A stretch of 64,000 nucleotides of DNA from Neisseria bacilliformis (GCF_014055025.1 NZ_CP059571.1:1612001-1676000); one strand, 5' to 3'; counted from the first letter of the stretch, positions 8,960 to 18,412 are shown. A program made the numbers and translations. The notes: generated by a model not told the origin, from the sequence alone.

Positions 8960-8993
8960 CCGCGCCCCGTGTTTTCCGTTTTCAGACGGCCCG

Positions 8994-9156
8994 GGGGCTG
9001 TTTGTAATTGGTTTGCGAAGCGGATTTTGCGTCAGAAAGCGGCAGATGCAAGGCGCAAACCGCAGCAAGGTTGGACACCTTGCGAGGATTTGTAACGCGG
9101 CAGATGCCGTTTTTTATGGCGTAAAATCCGCCGCAACACCAATTGCAAACAGCCCC
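8994..9156. mobile_element. MITE-like element, copy 1 (163 bp)
   Basis: Ends are GGGGCTGTTTGTAATTGG and CCAATTGCAAACAGCCCC, inverted with one mismatch in 18. Interior shares GAAGCGGATTTTGCG, CGGCAGATGCAAGGCG and AACGCGGCAGATGCCG with the copy at 20591-20755. The centre forms a 7-bp hairpin GCAAGGT/ACCTTGC. No coding capacity. Confidence 0.75.
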
Positions 9157-9164
9157 GGCACCAA

Positions 9165-10256
9165 ATGGCAAAAATCGTTTTTTCCCCCGTAACCGCCGCC
9201 GACGATGCCGCGCTGCGCCGCCTGATGGCGCAAAACGTGATGGAGGGCGGCATCAGCGTCTCCTTCCGCCGCGAGCCTTCGTATTTCGCCGCCTGCGCGG
9301 TGCAGGGCGCGGCAGTAGAAAGCCGCAAGGGCTGCGACGCGGCGGGCAACATTGTCATCCTCGGCAGCCGTTTCCGCCGCCCGGCCTATGTGAACGGGCG
9401 GCTGTGCGACACGGGCTATTTGGCCGATTTGCGCGTGGACAAGGCGCACCGCAGCGGCCTCTTGCTTTATCGCGGCTACAAAATCCTCGCCGAAAGAATG
9501 GCCGCCGAGCCGCTTGCGGCCGACATCACCATGATTTTGCAGGACAACGCCGCCGCCCTCTCCACCATCGCCGCCAACCGCCCCGGCATGCCGCGCTACA
9601 CGCCGCTGGGGCGGGTGCACACGCCCGTCATCCCGCTCTTGCTGCCGCGCCGCGCCCTGTTTTCAGACGGCCTCACCGTTTCCCCCGCCACGGCGGCGGA
9701 CATGTCCGCGCTGTTTGCCTTTTTAAACCGCGCCGCCGCCCGCCGCCAGTTTGCCCCGCATTACACGGCGGCGGATTTGGGCACAGGCCGTCTGAACGGC
9801 TTGCAGGCGCACGATTTCCTGACGGTGCGGCACGGCGGGGAAATCGCGGCGGCGGCGGCGTTGTGGGACCAGCATCCGTTCCGGCAAATCCACGTCGAAG
9901 GCTACCGGGGCGCGTGGCGCGTCGGCCAACCGCTCTACAACGCCGCCGCCCGAATACTGCGCCTGCCCCGCCTGCCTGCGGCGGGCGGCGAAATCCGCCA
10001 CGGCTACCTCGCGCTGGCGATGACGGCCAACGACGACGCGCAAGCCTTCCGCCTCCTGCTGCGCGCGGCCTACCGCGAAGCGCGGCGGCGCGGCTGGCAC
10101 TATATGGTCGGCAGCCTGCACGAGCGCGACCCGCTCTTGCCCGAGCTGCAGGCCTACCCGCACATCGGCGCGGGCGGCCTGCTGTTTGCCGTGTCCGCAG
10201 GCGAACCGCCCGAGTTGGACAACCGCGTGCCGTATATCGATGCGGCCGCGCTGTGA
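9165..10256 (+). CDS. Two-domain GNAT-like hypothetical protein
   Basis: 363-residue cytoplasmic protein that I read as GNAT-like from its layout: an N-terminal domain with a beta-strand/helix pattern (YLADLRVDKAHRSGLLLYRGYKIL, which resembles the V..xxRxxG CoA-binding loop) and a second similar half. It cannot be assigned a substrate. Internal DUS-derived peptides FSDGL and GRLNG occur at about residues 165 and 205. Start ATG at 9165, directly after the MITE-like element, so its leader RNA would include that element if it is read from the 8954 promoter. Confidence 0.7.
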   Translation: MAKIVFSPVTAADDAALRRLMAQNVMEGGISVSFRREPSYFAACAVQGAAVESRKGCDAAGNIVILGSRFRRPAYVNGRLCDTGYLADLRVDKAHRSGLLLYRGYKILAERMAAEPLAADITMILQDNAAALSTIAANRPGMPRYTPLGRVHTPVIPLLLPRRALFSDGLTVSPATAADMSALFAFLNRAAARRQFAPHYTAADLGTGRLNGLQAHDFLTVRHGGEIAAAAALWDQHPFRQIHVEGYRGAWRVGQPLYNAAARILRLPRLPAAGGEIRHGYLALAMTANDDAQAFRLLLRAAYREARRRGWHYMVGSLHERDPLLPELQAYPHIGAGGLLFAVSAGEPPELDNRVPYIDAAAL

Positions 10257-10265
10257 AACGGATTG

Positions 10266-10297
10266 AGGCCGTCTGAAAAATCGTTTTCAGACGGCCT
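10266..10297. terminator. Inverted DUS pair between convergent genes
   Basis: AGGCCGTCTGAA at 10266-10277 and the inverse at 10286-10297 lie between the ends of the plus-strand GNAT-like gene and the minus-strand pseudouridine synthase, and can serve both. Confidence 0.75.
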
Positions 10298-10324
10298 TTT
10301 CCCACATTGCCGGCAAAACTCCGC

Positions 10325-11251
10325 CTACAACCCCCGCCCGCTTTCAAAACACATCCGTTTCCCCGTAAACGGATCAACAAAAGCAACCGAGCGCGCCAGC
10401 AGTTTCAACGGCTTGGCGTAATCCGGCGCGGCGTCGGGCAGCGGCGCGGGATAGAGCGGGTCGTTCAAAATCGGCAGGCCGAGGGCGGCCATGTGGACGC
10501 GCAGCTGGTGCTTTTTGCCGCTCACCGGGCGCAGGCGGTAGCGGGCGAGGCCGCCGCCCAGCGGCTCGGCGGCTTCCACCACCGTGTGCGCGTTCGCCGC
10601 CCCGCCGGTTTCGCGCATCAGGAAAAACGGCTCACCCCGTTCGATGCGCGAACGGATGTGCAGCGGAAACGTCATGCCCGCGCGTTCGGCGGCCACCGCC
10701 TCGTAGCTTTTTTCCACCCGCCGCGCCTGAAACAGCATCTGATAGGCGCGGCGGCTTTCGCGGCGGCGGCAGAACAGCACCACCCCCGCCGTGTCTTTGT
10801 CGATGCGGTGCAGCGGCGCAAGCCCGTCCGGGTCGGCGTCCTGCAACTCCGGATGCAGGCGCAGGCGCGTGAGCAGCGTTTCGCGCAAAAACCGCCCGCC
10901 CGGCACCACCGGCAGGAAATGCGGCTTGTCCACCGCAAGCAAGTGCTTGTCCGCATACAGGATTTCCTCACGAAACGGAATTTCCGGCTCATCAAACGCC
11001 ACCGCCTCGCGGTAGTAAAACAGCCGCCCGCCCGGCACAAACGGCGCGTCCGGCGCAAGCGGCCGCCCCGAAGCATCGAAAATCCCACCGGCCGCCAGCC
11101 GCGAGAGCCACGTTTCGCGCGGTACATAAGGGAAACGGCGGCACAGATAATCGGCCAGCGGCGTGCCCGCCAGCGACAAATCGCAGGGCAGGTTCAGATA
11201 ACTGGGGCGGACGCCGCCCAGCGGCGGCAGCGGGCAGGAAAACGTGTTCAT
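10325..11251 (-). CDS. RluA-family pseudouridine synthase
   Basis: 308-residue RNA-modifying enzyme. The N-terminal part (about 30-80) looks S4-like; the catalytic motif is HRID at 148-151 with D151 the likely nucleophile, followed by DTAG; the late motif KKHQLRVHMAALGLPI is typical of the family. Target RNA cannot be deduced. The start is placed at the ATG at 11251 (MNTFSCPLPP); the open frame upstream runs through DUS repeats and is not coding. Confidence 0.88.
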   Translation of the reverse strand: MNTFSCPLPPLGGVRPSYLNLPCDLSLAGTPLADYLCRRFPYVPRETWLSRLAAGGIFDASGRPLAPDAPFVPGGRLFYYREAVAFDEPEIPFREEILYADKHLLAVDKPHFLPVVPGGRFLRETLLTRLRLHPELQDADPDGLAPLHRIDKDTAGVVLFCRRRESRRAYQMLFQARRVEKSYEAVAAERAGMTFPLHIRSRIERGEPFFLMRETGGAANAHTVVEAAEPLGGGLARYRLRPVSGKKHQLRVHMAALGLPILNDPLYPAPLPDAAPDYAKPLKLLARSVAFVDPFTGKRMCFESGRGL

Positions 11252-11629
11252 AAACCCGATTGTAACGGCTTTCAGACGGCCTGCACGCGGCGCGTTGTTC
11301 CAAAACCGAAATCCCTGCGGGCAACCTGCGCCTGCGCGGACGGACAAACCGTTTAAGGCCGTCTGAAAAATCAGATTTGAAGATTTTGGCTGCGCCGAAG
11401 CCGCGTTTTCGGAAACGTCATCCCGCGAAGGCGAAGACGGCCTTTCATCTGTCCGCATAGGAAAGCGCAGACACCCTGCAAAACAAAAACCGCGTGCGCG
11501 GCTGCGGCGCACATCCTGCGCAACGCCGGAGGCCGTCTGAAAAACAAAATCCGCTTTTCAGACGGCCTCTGCAAAATACCCGCGCCGACTGCTGCTACAA
11601 TCCGCCCCCCGTTCCCCCGTTTTCCGCAT
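11252..11629. repeat. Intergenic repeats and promoter region of ansA
   Basis: Holds one single DUS (11356), an inverted DUS pair at 11530-11568, a GTGTG-type repeat near 11490, a CATCCCGCGAAGGCGAAGAC dRS3-like fragment near 11420, and the ansA -10 box at 11596. No gene seen. Confidence 0.65.
11596..11601 (+). promoter_or_regulatory. -10 box of ansA
   Basis: TACAATCCGCC, 29 bases before the ATG; same extended motif as at other genes. Confidence 0.55.
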
Positions 11630-12604
11630 ATGAAAAAACACATTTTCGTCCTCTACACCGGCGGCACCATCGGCATGGTGCCCGGCGCGCACGGGCTGCG
11701 ACCCGATGCCGCGTTTGCCGCCGACGCCCTCGCCCCGCTTTCAGACGGCCTCTCGTTCGACGTGCACACCTGCGCCCCGCTGATCGACTCCTCCGCCGTT
11801 TCCCTGCAAAACTGGCGCGACTGGCTCGACATACTGGCGCAGAAAATCCCGCGATACGACGGCGTGCTGCTGCTGCACGGCACCGACACGCTGGCCTACA
11901 CCGCCGCCCTCCTCGCCCTCGCCCTGCGCGGCCTCGACAAACCCCTCGTCCTCACCGGCGCGCAACGCCCGTTCGCCGCAGCGGGCAGTGACGCCCCGCG
12001 CAACCTCGCCACCGCCGCCGCCGCCCTGGCCGCCGGCCGCCCGCAGGCGGTTATCGCCTTCAACGGCAAACTCTTTCCCGCCGTCGGCAGCAGCAAATGC
12101 AGCACCGAAAGCGACGACGGTTTCGCCAACCCGCATTTCGGCACGCTGGACAACCCGCCGCCGCAGAGGCCGTCTGAAAAAACACAAACACGGTTTTCAG
12201 ACGGCCTGACCGTCCTGCCCCTCGACCCGCAGGCCCAAGTGCCCTGCCTCACCCTGATTCCCGGCTTCGCCGCGCAACAGGCCGCCGACACACTGCGCCA
12301 AACCTCCGCCCGCGCCGCCGTGCTGCAAAGCTACGGCCACGGCAACGCGCCCGATGATGCGGCATTCGCCGATGCCGTGCGCGCCTACACCGCACGCGGC
12401 GGCCTGCTGCTCAACATCAGCCAGGTGCCGCACGGCCGCGCCGCCGCCCTCTACGCCCAGGGCAACGCCCTGCGGCAGGCGGGCGCGGTTTGCGGCGGCC
12501 GCTGCAACCTCGAAACCGCCACCGCCCTGCTGACGCTGGCCGCCTCGGGCGGCTGGGACAGGCGGCGGCTGGAAGCGGAACTGGCCGCCGCGAAACTGGT
12601 TTGA
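11630..12604 (+). CDS. ansA: L-asparaginase
   Basis: 324-residue asparaginase, hydrolysing asparagine to aspartate and ammonia. Catalytic motifs TGGTIG (10-15, nucleophile T13) and HGTDT (83-87) are intact. No signal peptide, so a cytoplasmic type I enzyme is likely. An inverted DUS pair (12171-12208) lies inside the reading frame and encodes RPSEKTQTRFSDGL; it adds a surface loop and would form a strong hairpin in the mRNA. ATG at 11630. Confidence 0.9.
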   Translation: MKKHIFVLYTGGTIGMVPGAHGLRPDAAFAADALAPLSDGLSFDVHTCAPLIDSSAVSLQNWRDWLDILAQKIPRYDGVLLLHGTDTLAYTAALLALALRGLDKPLVLTGAQRPFAAAGSDAPRNLATAAAALAAGRPQAVIAFNGKLFPAVGSSKCSTESDDGFANPHFGTLDNPPPQRPSEKTQTRFSDGLTVLPLDPQAQVPCLTLIPGFAAQQAADTLRQTSARAAVLQSYGHGNAPDDAAFADAVRAYTARGGLLLNISQVPHGRAAALYAQGNALRQAGAVCGGRCNLETATALLTLAASGGWDRRRLEAELAAAKLV

Positions 12605-12958
12605 CGGCGCAACACGAAAACCCGTCCCGCCGTTTTTTGCACACAGATAGGGTGTGTTGCCCCAAAGCCGTGCACGCGGCTTCTGCCGTGCGAAAGGCCG
12701 TCTGAAAACCCGCAAACCGCGTGCGTGCGTGCCGCACACATCCTGCCTCACACCGTATTTACGCTCTCGGCGCGCGTGCCTGTTTTTTGTGTCGTTTCAC
12801 TATATGTATAGAATGAGGCCGTCCCCGCCTGCGCGGGGATGACGTTTCCGAAAACGCAGCTTCGGCGCAGCCAAAACGCAGATTCTGTTTTTCAGACGGC
12901 CTCCAAACCGCCGCTCTGCACGCTCCGTCGGCAAACCCGTTACCCAAAGGAAAACCCC
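12605..12958. repeat. Intergenic repeats
   Basis: Contains two GTGTG-type repeats (near 12650 and 12715), one DUS near 12693, a dRS3-like GTCCCCGCCTGCGCGGGGAT (12819-12838) and a reverse DUS near 12891. No gene seen. Confidence 0.6.
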
Positions 12959-13453
12959 ATGACGCCCACCATCCTCCTCGTCCTCCTCGGCCTGGCCGCC
13001 CTCGCCCTCGGCCTGTTCGGCACGGTGTATCCCGCCCTGCCCGGCCTGATTTTAATGTTTGCCGGCACTTGGCTTTTGGGCTATGCCGACGGCTACCAAA
13101 CCATAGGCGGCGGCACGATTGCCGCCGTGGGCGTGCTCGCCGCCGCAGGCACGGCGATGGACTATGTGGCCGGAATGCTCGGCGCGAAGTTCACCGGCGC
13201 AAGCAGGCAGGCTTTGTGGGGCTCGTTTTTCGGCGGCATCGCCGGCGCGTTTTTCGGCATCCCCGGCCTGCTGCTCGGCCCGCTGCTCGGCGCGGCGGCC
13301 GGCGAATTCCTCGCCCTGCGCGACGCCCTGCGCGCGGGCAAGGTCGGCCTGGGCGCGTTTGTCGGCTTCATCGTCGGCACGGCCGCCAAAATCGGCTGCG
13401 CCGCCGCCATTTTGCTCACCCTGCTGGGCGTGTGGCTGTACAGCCTGTTTTGA
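12959..13453 (+). CDS. DUF456 family membrane protein
   Basis: 164-residue very hydrophobic, glycine-rich protein with four to five predicted membrane segments (for example residues 4-24, 28-45, 80-105, 130-160). Sequence style and length match the DUF456 family of inner-membrane proteins with unknown function. ATG at 12959 with AAAGGA 8-9 bases upstream; the longer upstream frame passes through a DUS and is excluded. Followed by an inverted DUS pair. Confidence 0.8.
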   Translation: MTPTILLVLLGLAALALGLFGTVYPALPGLILMFAGTWLLGYADGYQTIGGGTIAAVGVLAAAGTAMDYVAGMLGAKFTGASRQALWGSFFGGIAGAFFGIPGLLLGPLLGAAAGEFLALRDALRAGKVGLGAFVGFIVGTAAKIGCAAAILLTLLGVWLYSLF

Positions 13454-13461
13454 AACGCATA

Positions 13462-13493
13462 AGGCCGTCTGAAAATGCGCTTTCAGACGGCCT
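13462..13493 (+). terminator. Inverted DUS pair
   Basis: AGGCCGTCTGAA at 13462-13473 and the inverse at 13482-13493, eight bases after the DUF456 stop. Confidence 0.75.
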
Positions 13494-13507
13494 CTTACCC
13501 CGTATGT

Positions 13508-13513
13508 TACAAT
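13508..13513 (+). promoter_or_regulatory. -10 box of ybiT
   Basis: TACAATCCGCC, about 49 bases before the ATG. Confidence 0.55.
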
Positions 13514-13561
13514 CCGCCCATTTTTGATTACGCAATTTAACAAAACACAAGGATTCAAAAC

Positions 13562-15187
13562 ATGATTTCCACCAACGGCATCACCATGCAGTTTGGCGCC
13601 AAGCCGCTGTTTGAAAACGTATCCGTCAAATTCGGCGAAGGCAACCGCTACGGCCTGATCGGCGCCAACGGCTCGGGCAAGTCCACTTTTATGAAAATCC
13701 TCGGCGGCGATTTGGAGCAGACCGCAGGCGAAGTCGCCATCGAACACGGCGTGCGCTTGGGCAAGCTGCGCCAAGACCAGTTTGCCTATGAAGACATGCG
13801 CGTATTGGATGTCGTATTGATGGGGCACACCGAAATGTGGGCGGCAATGACCGAGCGCGACGCGATTTACGCCAATCCCGAAGCCAGCGAAGACGACTAC
13901 ATGAAAGCCGCCGACTTGGAAGCCAAGTTTGCCGAATACGACGGCTACACCGCCGAAGCCCGTGCTGCCGAGCTTTTGAGCGGCGTCGGCATTGAAGAGA
14001 GCCTGCACAACGCCACCATGAGCGAAGTCGCCCCCGGCTTCAAACTGCGCGTATTGCTCGCCCAAGCCCTGTTTTCCAAGCCCGACGTGCTGCTCTTGGA
14101 CGAGCCGACCAACAACTTGGACATCAACACCATCCGCTGGCTGGAAGGCGTGCTCAACCAATACGACAGCACCATGATCATCATCAGCCACGACCGCCAC
14201 TTCTTAAACGAAGTCTGCACCCACATGGCGGACTTGGACTACAACACCATCACCATCTACCCCGGCAACTACGACGACTACATGCTCGCCAGCGCGCAAT
14301 CGCGCGAGCGCGCCCTAAAAGACAACGCCAAAGCCAAAGAAAAACTGCAAGAACTGCAAGAGTTTGTCGCCCGCTTCTCCGCCAACAAATCCAAAGCCCG
14401 CCAGGCCACCAGCCGCTTGAAACAGGCGGACAAAATCAAAGCCGAAATGGTGGAAGTCAAACCCTCCACCCGCCAAAACCCCTACATCCGCTTTGAAGCC
14501 GACGAAAAAGCCAAGCTGCACCGCCAAGCGGTTGAAGTGGAAAACCTTGCCAAATCGTTTGACAAAAAATTGTTTGAAAAACTGGGCTTTATTTTGGAAG
14601 CCGGCCAGCGTCTCGCCATCATCGGCCCCAACGGCGCGGGCAAATCCACCCTGCTCAAACTGTTGGCAGGCGCATACAACGCCGAATATGCCGAAGGTCT
14701 GTCGCCCGATGCAGGCAGCATCAAATGGGCGGAAAAAGCCAGCGTCGGCTACTACCCGCAAGACCACGAAGCCGACTTTGACTGCGACATGGATTTGAGC
14801 GAATGGATGCGCCAATGGGGACAGGAAGGCGACGACGAACAAGTCATCCGCGGCACGCTCGGACGTTTGCTGTTCGGCAGCAACGACGTGGTCAAACAAG
14901 TGAAAGTATTATCCGGCGGCGAAAAAGGCCGCATGCTCTACGGCAAACTGCTGCTGTTGAAACCCAACGTCTTGGTGATGGACGAACCCACCAACCACAT
15001 GGACATGGAAAGCATCGAATCGCTCAACATGGCGCTGGAAAAATACAACGGCACACTGATTTTCGTCTCCCACGACCGCCAGTTCGTCTCCTCGCTCGCC
15101 ACCCAAATCATCGAATTGGACGGCAACGGCGGGTATGAGCATTATCTGGGGGATTATGAGAGCTATTTGGAGAAGAAAGGGGTTTGA
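13562..15187 (+). CDS. ybiT: ABC-F ATPase, YbiT-like
   Basis: 541-residue soluble protein with two ABC domains and no membrane helices, the layout of ABC-F ribosome-associated factors. Domain 1 has Walker [10 protein letters not shown] and DEPTNNLD; the linker (about residues 240-320) is highly charged and lysine-rich; domain 2 has [18 protein letters not shown] and DEPTNHMD. Length and linker fit YbiT. ABC-F proteins act on stalled or antibiotic-bound ribosomes (family knowledge). Codon use is less GC-biased than its neighbours and the terminator behind it uses the AGGCAGCCTGAA uptake word, so the gene may be imported from a relative. Confidence 0.9.
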   Translation: MISTNGITMQFGAKPLFENVSVKFGEGNRYGLIGANGSGKSTFMKILGGDLEQTAGEVAIEHGVRLGKLRQDQFAYEDMRVLDVVLMGHTEMWAAMTERDAIYANPEASEDDYMKAADLEAKFAEYDGYTAEARAAELLSGVGIEESLHNATMSEVAPGFKLRVLLAQALFSKPDVLLLDEPTNNLDINTIRWLEGVLNQYDSTMIIISHDRHFLNEVCTHMADLDYNTITIYPGNYDDYMLASAQSRERALKDNAKAKEKLQELQEFVARFSANKSKARQATSRLKQADKIKAEMVEVKPSTRQNPYIRFEADEKAKLHRQAVEVENLAKSFDKKLFEKLGFILEAGQRLAIIGPNGAGKSTLLKLLAGAYNAEYAEGLSPDAGSIKWAEKASVGYYPQDHEADFDCDMDLSEWMRQWGQEGDDEQVIRGTLGRLLFGSNDVVKQVKVLSGGEKGRMLYGKLLLLKPNVLVMDEPTNHMDMESIESLNMALEKYNGTLIFVSHDRQFVSSLATQIIELDGNGGYEHYLGDYESYLEKKGV

Positions 15188-15196
15188 TTGGTAAAG

Positions 15197-15237
15197 AGGC
15201 AGCCTGAAAACGGAGTTTTGATGTTTTCAGGCTGCCT
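15197..15237 (+). terminator. Inverted Kingella-type DUS pair
   Basis: AGGCAGCCTGAA at 15197-15208 and its inverse TTCAGGCTGCCT at 15226-15237 form a terminator stem with a following T run after ybiT. The dialect differs from the AGGCCGTCTGAA used nearby. Confidence 0.75.
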
Positions 15238-15698
15238 TTTTCAGACGGCAGTAGGTCGGGCATTCATACCCGACATTTTCAAATTTACCGATGCTTGTTC
15301 ACCAAACACAGCCCGCATAATGTAGGGTGTGCGGCTTGCCGCGTACGCGGTTGAAGCAGCCTGAAAATACGTAAAACAGTTTCAGCTTCGCAACCCCGCT
15401 CCGCAGTCCACCTTTTCAGACGGCATCAGTAGGTCGGGCATTCATGCCCGACGTTTTGAAATTCAAAGCCAAGCTACTCCAACTGAAAGCCGCGAGCGCA
15501 TTTTTCAGACGGCCTTTTTGCTTTGGATTTGCCAAACCCATCAAAAAACCGCGTGCGCCGCAACGAATCCTGTGTTCCCGCCAATCCGAAACCGCGTGCG
15601 TGGCTGTGCCGCACATCCTACTTCGACAGCAGAGGCCGTCTGAAAATCGTGTTTGGAGATTTTCAGACGGCCTCTTTGTTCAATTTGCCTTCACTTTA
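15238..15698. repeat. Intergenic repeat cluster
   Basis: No gene seen. Contains two GTCGGGCATTCATGCCCGAC-type hairpins (about 15255 and 15432), three GTGTG-type repeats (15322, 15552, 15590), an AAGCAGCCTGAA word near 15354, and an inverted DUS pair at 15633-15673 that should end the next minus-strand gene. Confidence 0.65.
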
Positions 15699-16034
15699 TT
15701 ATTCCGCCGCAAACGCGTTGATTAACGGCTCTATCTGCTGCGACTGCTGCGGGGTCAGCCGTATTTGCACCAGGGCAATGCCGCTCTCATGCTGCGCGTC
15801 GGGTGTCAGCCACAGGGTCAGCAAATCGTTGGCCGTATCCAAAAATGCGGCATCGAGGCCGTTGGGAAGATGCAGGATGCGGCAGCCGTCGTCCAAGGCG
15901 ATTTTCAGTTTTCCCGGGGCGCGTTCGGCAAAGCAGCAGTTTTGCACCAACGGCAGCGCATCTTCGCTCAGCAGCAGTCCCGGCGGGTGGCGGCTGGTTT
16001 GTACCGCAGCGCAGGAAAATTCAAAAAATTTCAC
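15699..16034 (-). CDS. Hypothetical protein (111 aa)
   Basis: Not recognised. Small soluble protein with a mildly acidic, leucine-rich composition and a regular alpha/beta pattern; ends LTPQQSQQIEPLINAFAAE. No signal peptide or membrane segment. Start appears to be GTG at 16034 with AAAGAG about nine bases upstream; no ATG in a better position. Terminator-like DUS pair lies behind the stop. Confidence 0.6.
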   Translation of the reverse strand: MKFFEFSCAAVQTSRHPPGLLLSEDALPLVQNCCFAERAPGKLKIALDDGCRILHLPNGLDAAFLDTANDLLTLWLTPDAQHESGIALVQIRLTPQQSQQIEPLINAFAAE

Positions 16035-16100
16035 TGTTTCAACTCTTTATTGTTCCAAGTCGGCAGGTCGGGCATTGATGCCCGACGTTTTGAAATTTAA

Positions 16101-16163
16101 AGGCCGTCTGAAAACGCAGCTTCGGCGCAGCCAAAACGCCCGAACGCGATTTTCAGACGGCCT
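16101..16163 (-). terminator. DUS pair downstream of the glycosyltransferase
   Basis: AGGCCGTCTGAA at 16101-16112 and the inverse at 16152-16163, just after the glycosyltransferase stop. The 39-base loop makes it a weaker hairpin. Upstream at about 16064 is a GTCGGGCATTGATGCCCGAC hairpin. Confidence 0.5.
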
Positions 16164-16175
16164 CTGTGCTTTGTT

Positions 16176-17123
16176 TCACGCCCTTTGGTCGAAGCCCCAT
16201 TTGGGGCGGCACAGCAGCAGGTGCCACAGCACCAGTGCCCAATAGACATAGGCCTTGTCGGCGTATTTGCGCCGTTTTTTCACGGGCAGCAGTGCCATCA
16301 GGCTTTGCGCGAGGGCGTTTGCCAGCGTGCGCAGCAGGGTGCCGGCGAACAGGAGGGCGACGGCGGCCGCGCCGTAGTGTTTGGCGAAGTATTTGTAGCG
16401 CGAGTCTTGGAACTGCACCCGCGCCGCCACCGGCCGTTTGTTCGCGCTCTCGCCCTGCAAGTGCAGCAGGTGCGCCTGCGGCTGGTAGGCGATGCGCCCG
16501 CCCGCTTGGATGATGCGGCGGCAGAAATCGGTTTCCTCGAAGAAGAAGAAAAAGCGTTCGTCGAAAAATCTGCCGTCCGTGCCCAAGCCCAGATGGCGCA
16601 GTTTGTCCAAATCCAGTGCCATGCAGGGGCCGACGATGCTGTTGACGAGGCAGGGCGCGTCTTTTTGGTAGTTCAGCAGCCGCCGCGCGATGCTGCGGTT
16701 GGTGAGTTCGGTGAGCAGGGTCGGTTCGGGCACGACGGCGGCCTGCAAGCTGCCGTCTTCGCGGCGCAGCTCGGGGCAGGCAAGCGCGGCGTCGAGCTGC
16801 CGCAGCGCGTCGGTGAGCAGGGTGGCCACGTCGTTTTGGAACTCGATGTCGGTGTTGAGCACCAGCGCGCAGCGTGTCCGCACGCGTGCGAGTCCGGCGT
16901 TGGCGGCGGCGGCAAAGCCGGAGTTATAACCGATTTCGACCAGCTCGGCCTCGGGCAGGCAGGCGCGGATTTGCGCGCAGGAGTCGTCGGCGGAGCCGTT
17001 GTCGGCAACGATGACGCGGTAGGACATGCGCAGCCGCTCGAACGTGGCCGCCGCGCGCAGCAGCAGGTCGGCCGAATTCCAGTTAATAAACACCAGCGAG
17101 ATTTCTTGCGTTGTTTGTGTCAT
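16176..17123 (-). CDS. Family 2 glycosyltransferase
   Basis: 315-residue GT-A fold transferase. The N-terminal domain opens ISLVFINWNSADLL and carries VADNGS (about 40-45) and the nucleotide-sugar metal motif in LVLNTDIEF (about 91-99); FFFFEETDFCRRI (about 195) is the acceptor-side ED motif of rhamnosyltransferase-like GT2 enzymes. A hydrophobic segment (about 255-280) and basic tail suggest membrane attachment. Probably acts in surface glycan synthesis; no other glycan gene is adjacent, so the product is open. ATG at 17123. Confidence 0.85.
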   Translation of the reverse strand: MTQTTQEISLVFINWNSADLLLRAAATFERLRMSYRVIVADNGSADDSCAQIRACLPEAELVEIGYNSGFAAAANAGLARVRTRCALVLNTDIEFQNDVATLLTDALRQLDAALACPELRREDGSLQAAVVPEPTLLTELTNRSIARRLLNYQKDAPCLVNSIVGPCMALDLDKLRHLGLGTDGRFFDERFFFFFEETDFCRRIIQAGGRIAYQPQAHLLHLQGESANKRPVAARVQFQDSRYKYFAKHYGAAAVALLFAGTLLRTLANALAQSLMALLPVKKRRKYADKAYVYWALVLWHLLLCRPKWGFDQRA

Positions 17124-17457
17124 TCGTTAAATCTTTCATGAAAACAAATACTAAGATGCCGCCCCGCCTTTGCGGGGATGACGTTTCTGAAAATGTGGCT
17201 GCGGCGCAGCTGAAACCGGAAAACGGCTTTTCAGACGGCCTGTTATTTCCTACCCCTGAATCCACGTGCGTGGCTGCGGCGCACGCCCTGTTGCAGATTG
17301 TGTAGGGCGGGTCTTGACCCGCCATTTTATACACGGCGGGATGTTGGGGATTTAAAGGGAAGTCTGTAAACGGTCGAGATCCTGCAAAACGGTGTTATAC
17401 GTCAAGCTGAAAGCGCGTGCGTGGCTGCGCCGCACGCCCTGCCTTGGCGGCAGGGAT
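17124..17457. repeat. Intergenic repeats
   Basis: Contains a dRS3-like CCCCGCCTTTGCGGGGATGA (17162-17181), one reverse DUS (near 17230), two GTGTG-type repeats (17266, 17413) and a GGCGGGTCTTGACCCGCC hairpin near 17306. No gene seen. Confidence 0.6.
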
Positions 17458-18312
17458 TCATGCGTCTTCCACGTGTACGCGTTTGCCGATGTATTTGATT
17501 TTGTAAAACTCTTCCGGCAGATGCGGCGCGTCGTCTATGCTCATGGCAAACGACCACAGGTAACTGACCACGGCATAGATGTGCCCGGGGTCGCGGCGGC
17601 CGGCGAGGGTGAGCCAGGCGAAGGTGAAGCCGAACAGGGCGCACAGGGCAAGGCCGATGAGCAGGTAGCCGGCGGCTTCGCGGTTGGAAATGCGGATGCG
17701 CAGGCGGCTGATCAGGCCGTAGTGGCGGTTCAGATGGCGGCGGCGGGCGCGTTCGATTTGGCCGACGTCGTGTTCCAGGCGGTTGCTGAGGCGGAAATAG
17801 AGGCGGTCGTTGGTGGCGGCAAAGCGCGGCACCAGCAGGGCGAAAACGGCCATGACGGCCAGCGCGGCGACACCCGGCCACGGCTCGATAATCAGCAGCA
17901 TCAGCACCGCACCCGCCATCGACACGGCCGCCGTAATCAGCGTGGGCAGGTGGTTTTCAAAAAAATCGACCAGCTCGCGCGAGAGGGCGACGCGGGCGGA
18001 CACGGCGGAAGTTTCCTCGCCCTCCGCACGCTGGCTGACGATAACGGGCACGACCATTTCGGCGTAGATGCGGGTGAAGGTGCGGGTGTCGGCTGCCCGC
18101 CGCGCCGCGCCCACCAGCCAGATAACCAGCACGACGAAGGCGTAAAGCAGGGCTTGCGGCAGGTTGCCCGCGAGCACGCCGTTGATGGCGAAGCCGCCGA
18201 ACACGGGATAAACCAGCAGCAGCAGGTTTTCGGCGGCCACCAGCGCGAAGGTGCCCAGCAGGCGGCGTTTGTTGTTGCGGGCGATGGTTTTCAGATTGCG
18301 AAGCGCGGACAT
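17458..18312 (-). CDS. ABC-transporter-type six-helix membrane protein without ATPase
   Basis: 284-residue inner-membrane protein resembling the transmembrane half of ABC exporters (ABC_membrane_3-like): helices near residues 20-40, 52-72, 127-147, 150-170, 222-242 and 250-270. No Walker motifs and no ATPase gene beside it, so it either pairs with a distant subunit or has another role. ATG at 18312. The nearby DUS copies at 18361 and 18413-18453 separate it from the next gene. Confidence 0.75.
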   Translation of the reverse strand: MSALRNLKTIARNNKRRLLGTFALVAAENLLLLVYPVFGGFAINGVLAGNLPQALLYAFVVLVIWLVGAARRAADTRTFTRIYAEMVVPVIVSQRAEGEETSAVSARVALSRELVDFFENHLPTLITAAVSMAGAVLMLLIIEPWPGVAALAVMAVFALLVPRFAATNDRLYFRLSNRLEHDVGQIERARRRHLNRHYGLISRLRIRISNREAAGYLLIGLALCALFGFTFAWLTLAGRRDPGHIYAVVSYLWSFAMSIDDAPHLPEEFYKIKYIGKRVHVEDA

Positions 18313-18412
18313 GTTTTCTTTCTGTAAGCGGACGGGGTTCGTCCGCGCGGAAGCGATGTTTTCAGACGGCCTCTGCCTATCGGCGGGCGGTATCGGCTTT
18401 TTTGGGTGTTTG

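Noticed and set aside
12171-12208. Terminator in ansA
   Set aside because: The inverted DUS pair is inside an intact asparaginase frame with conserved sequence on both sides, so it is annotated as coding.
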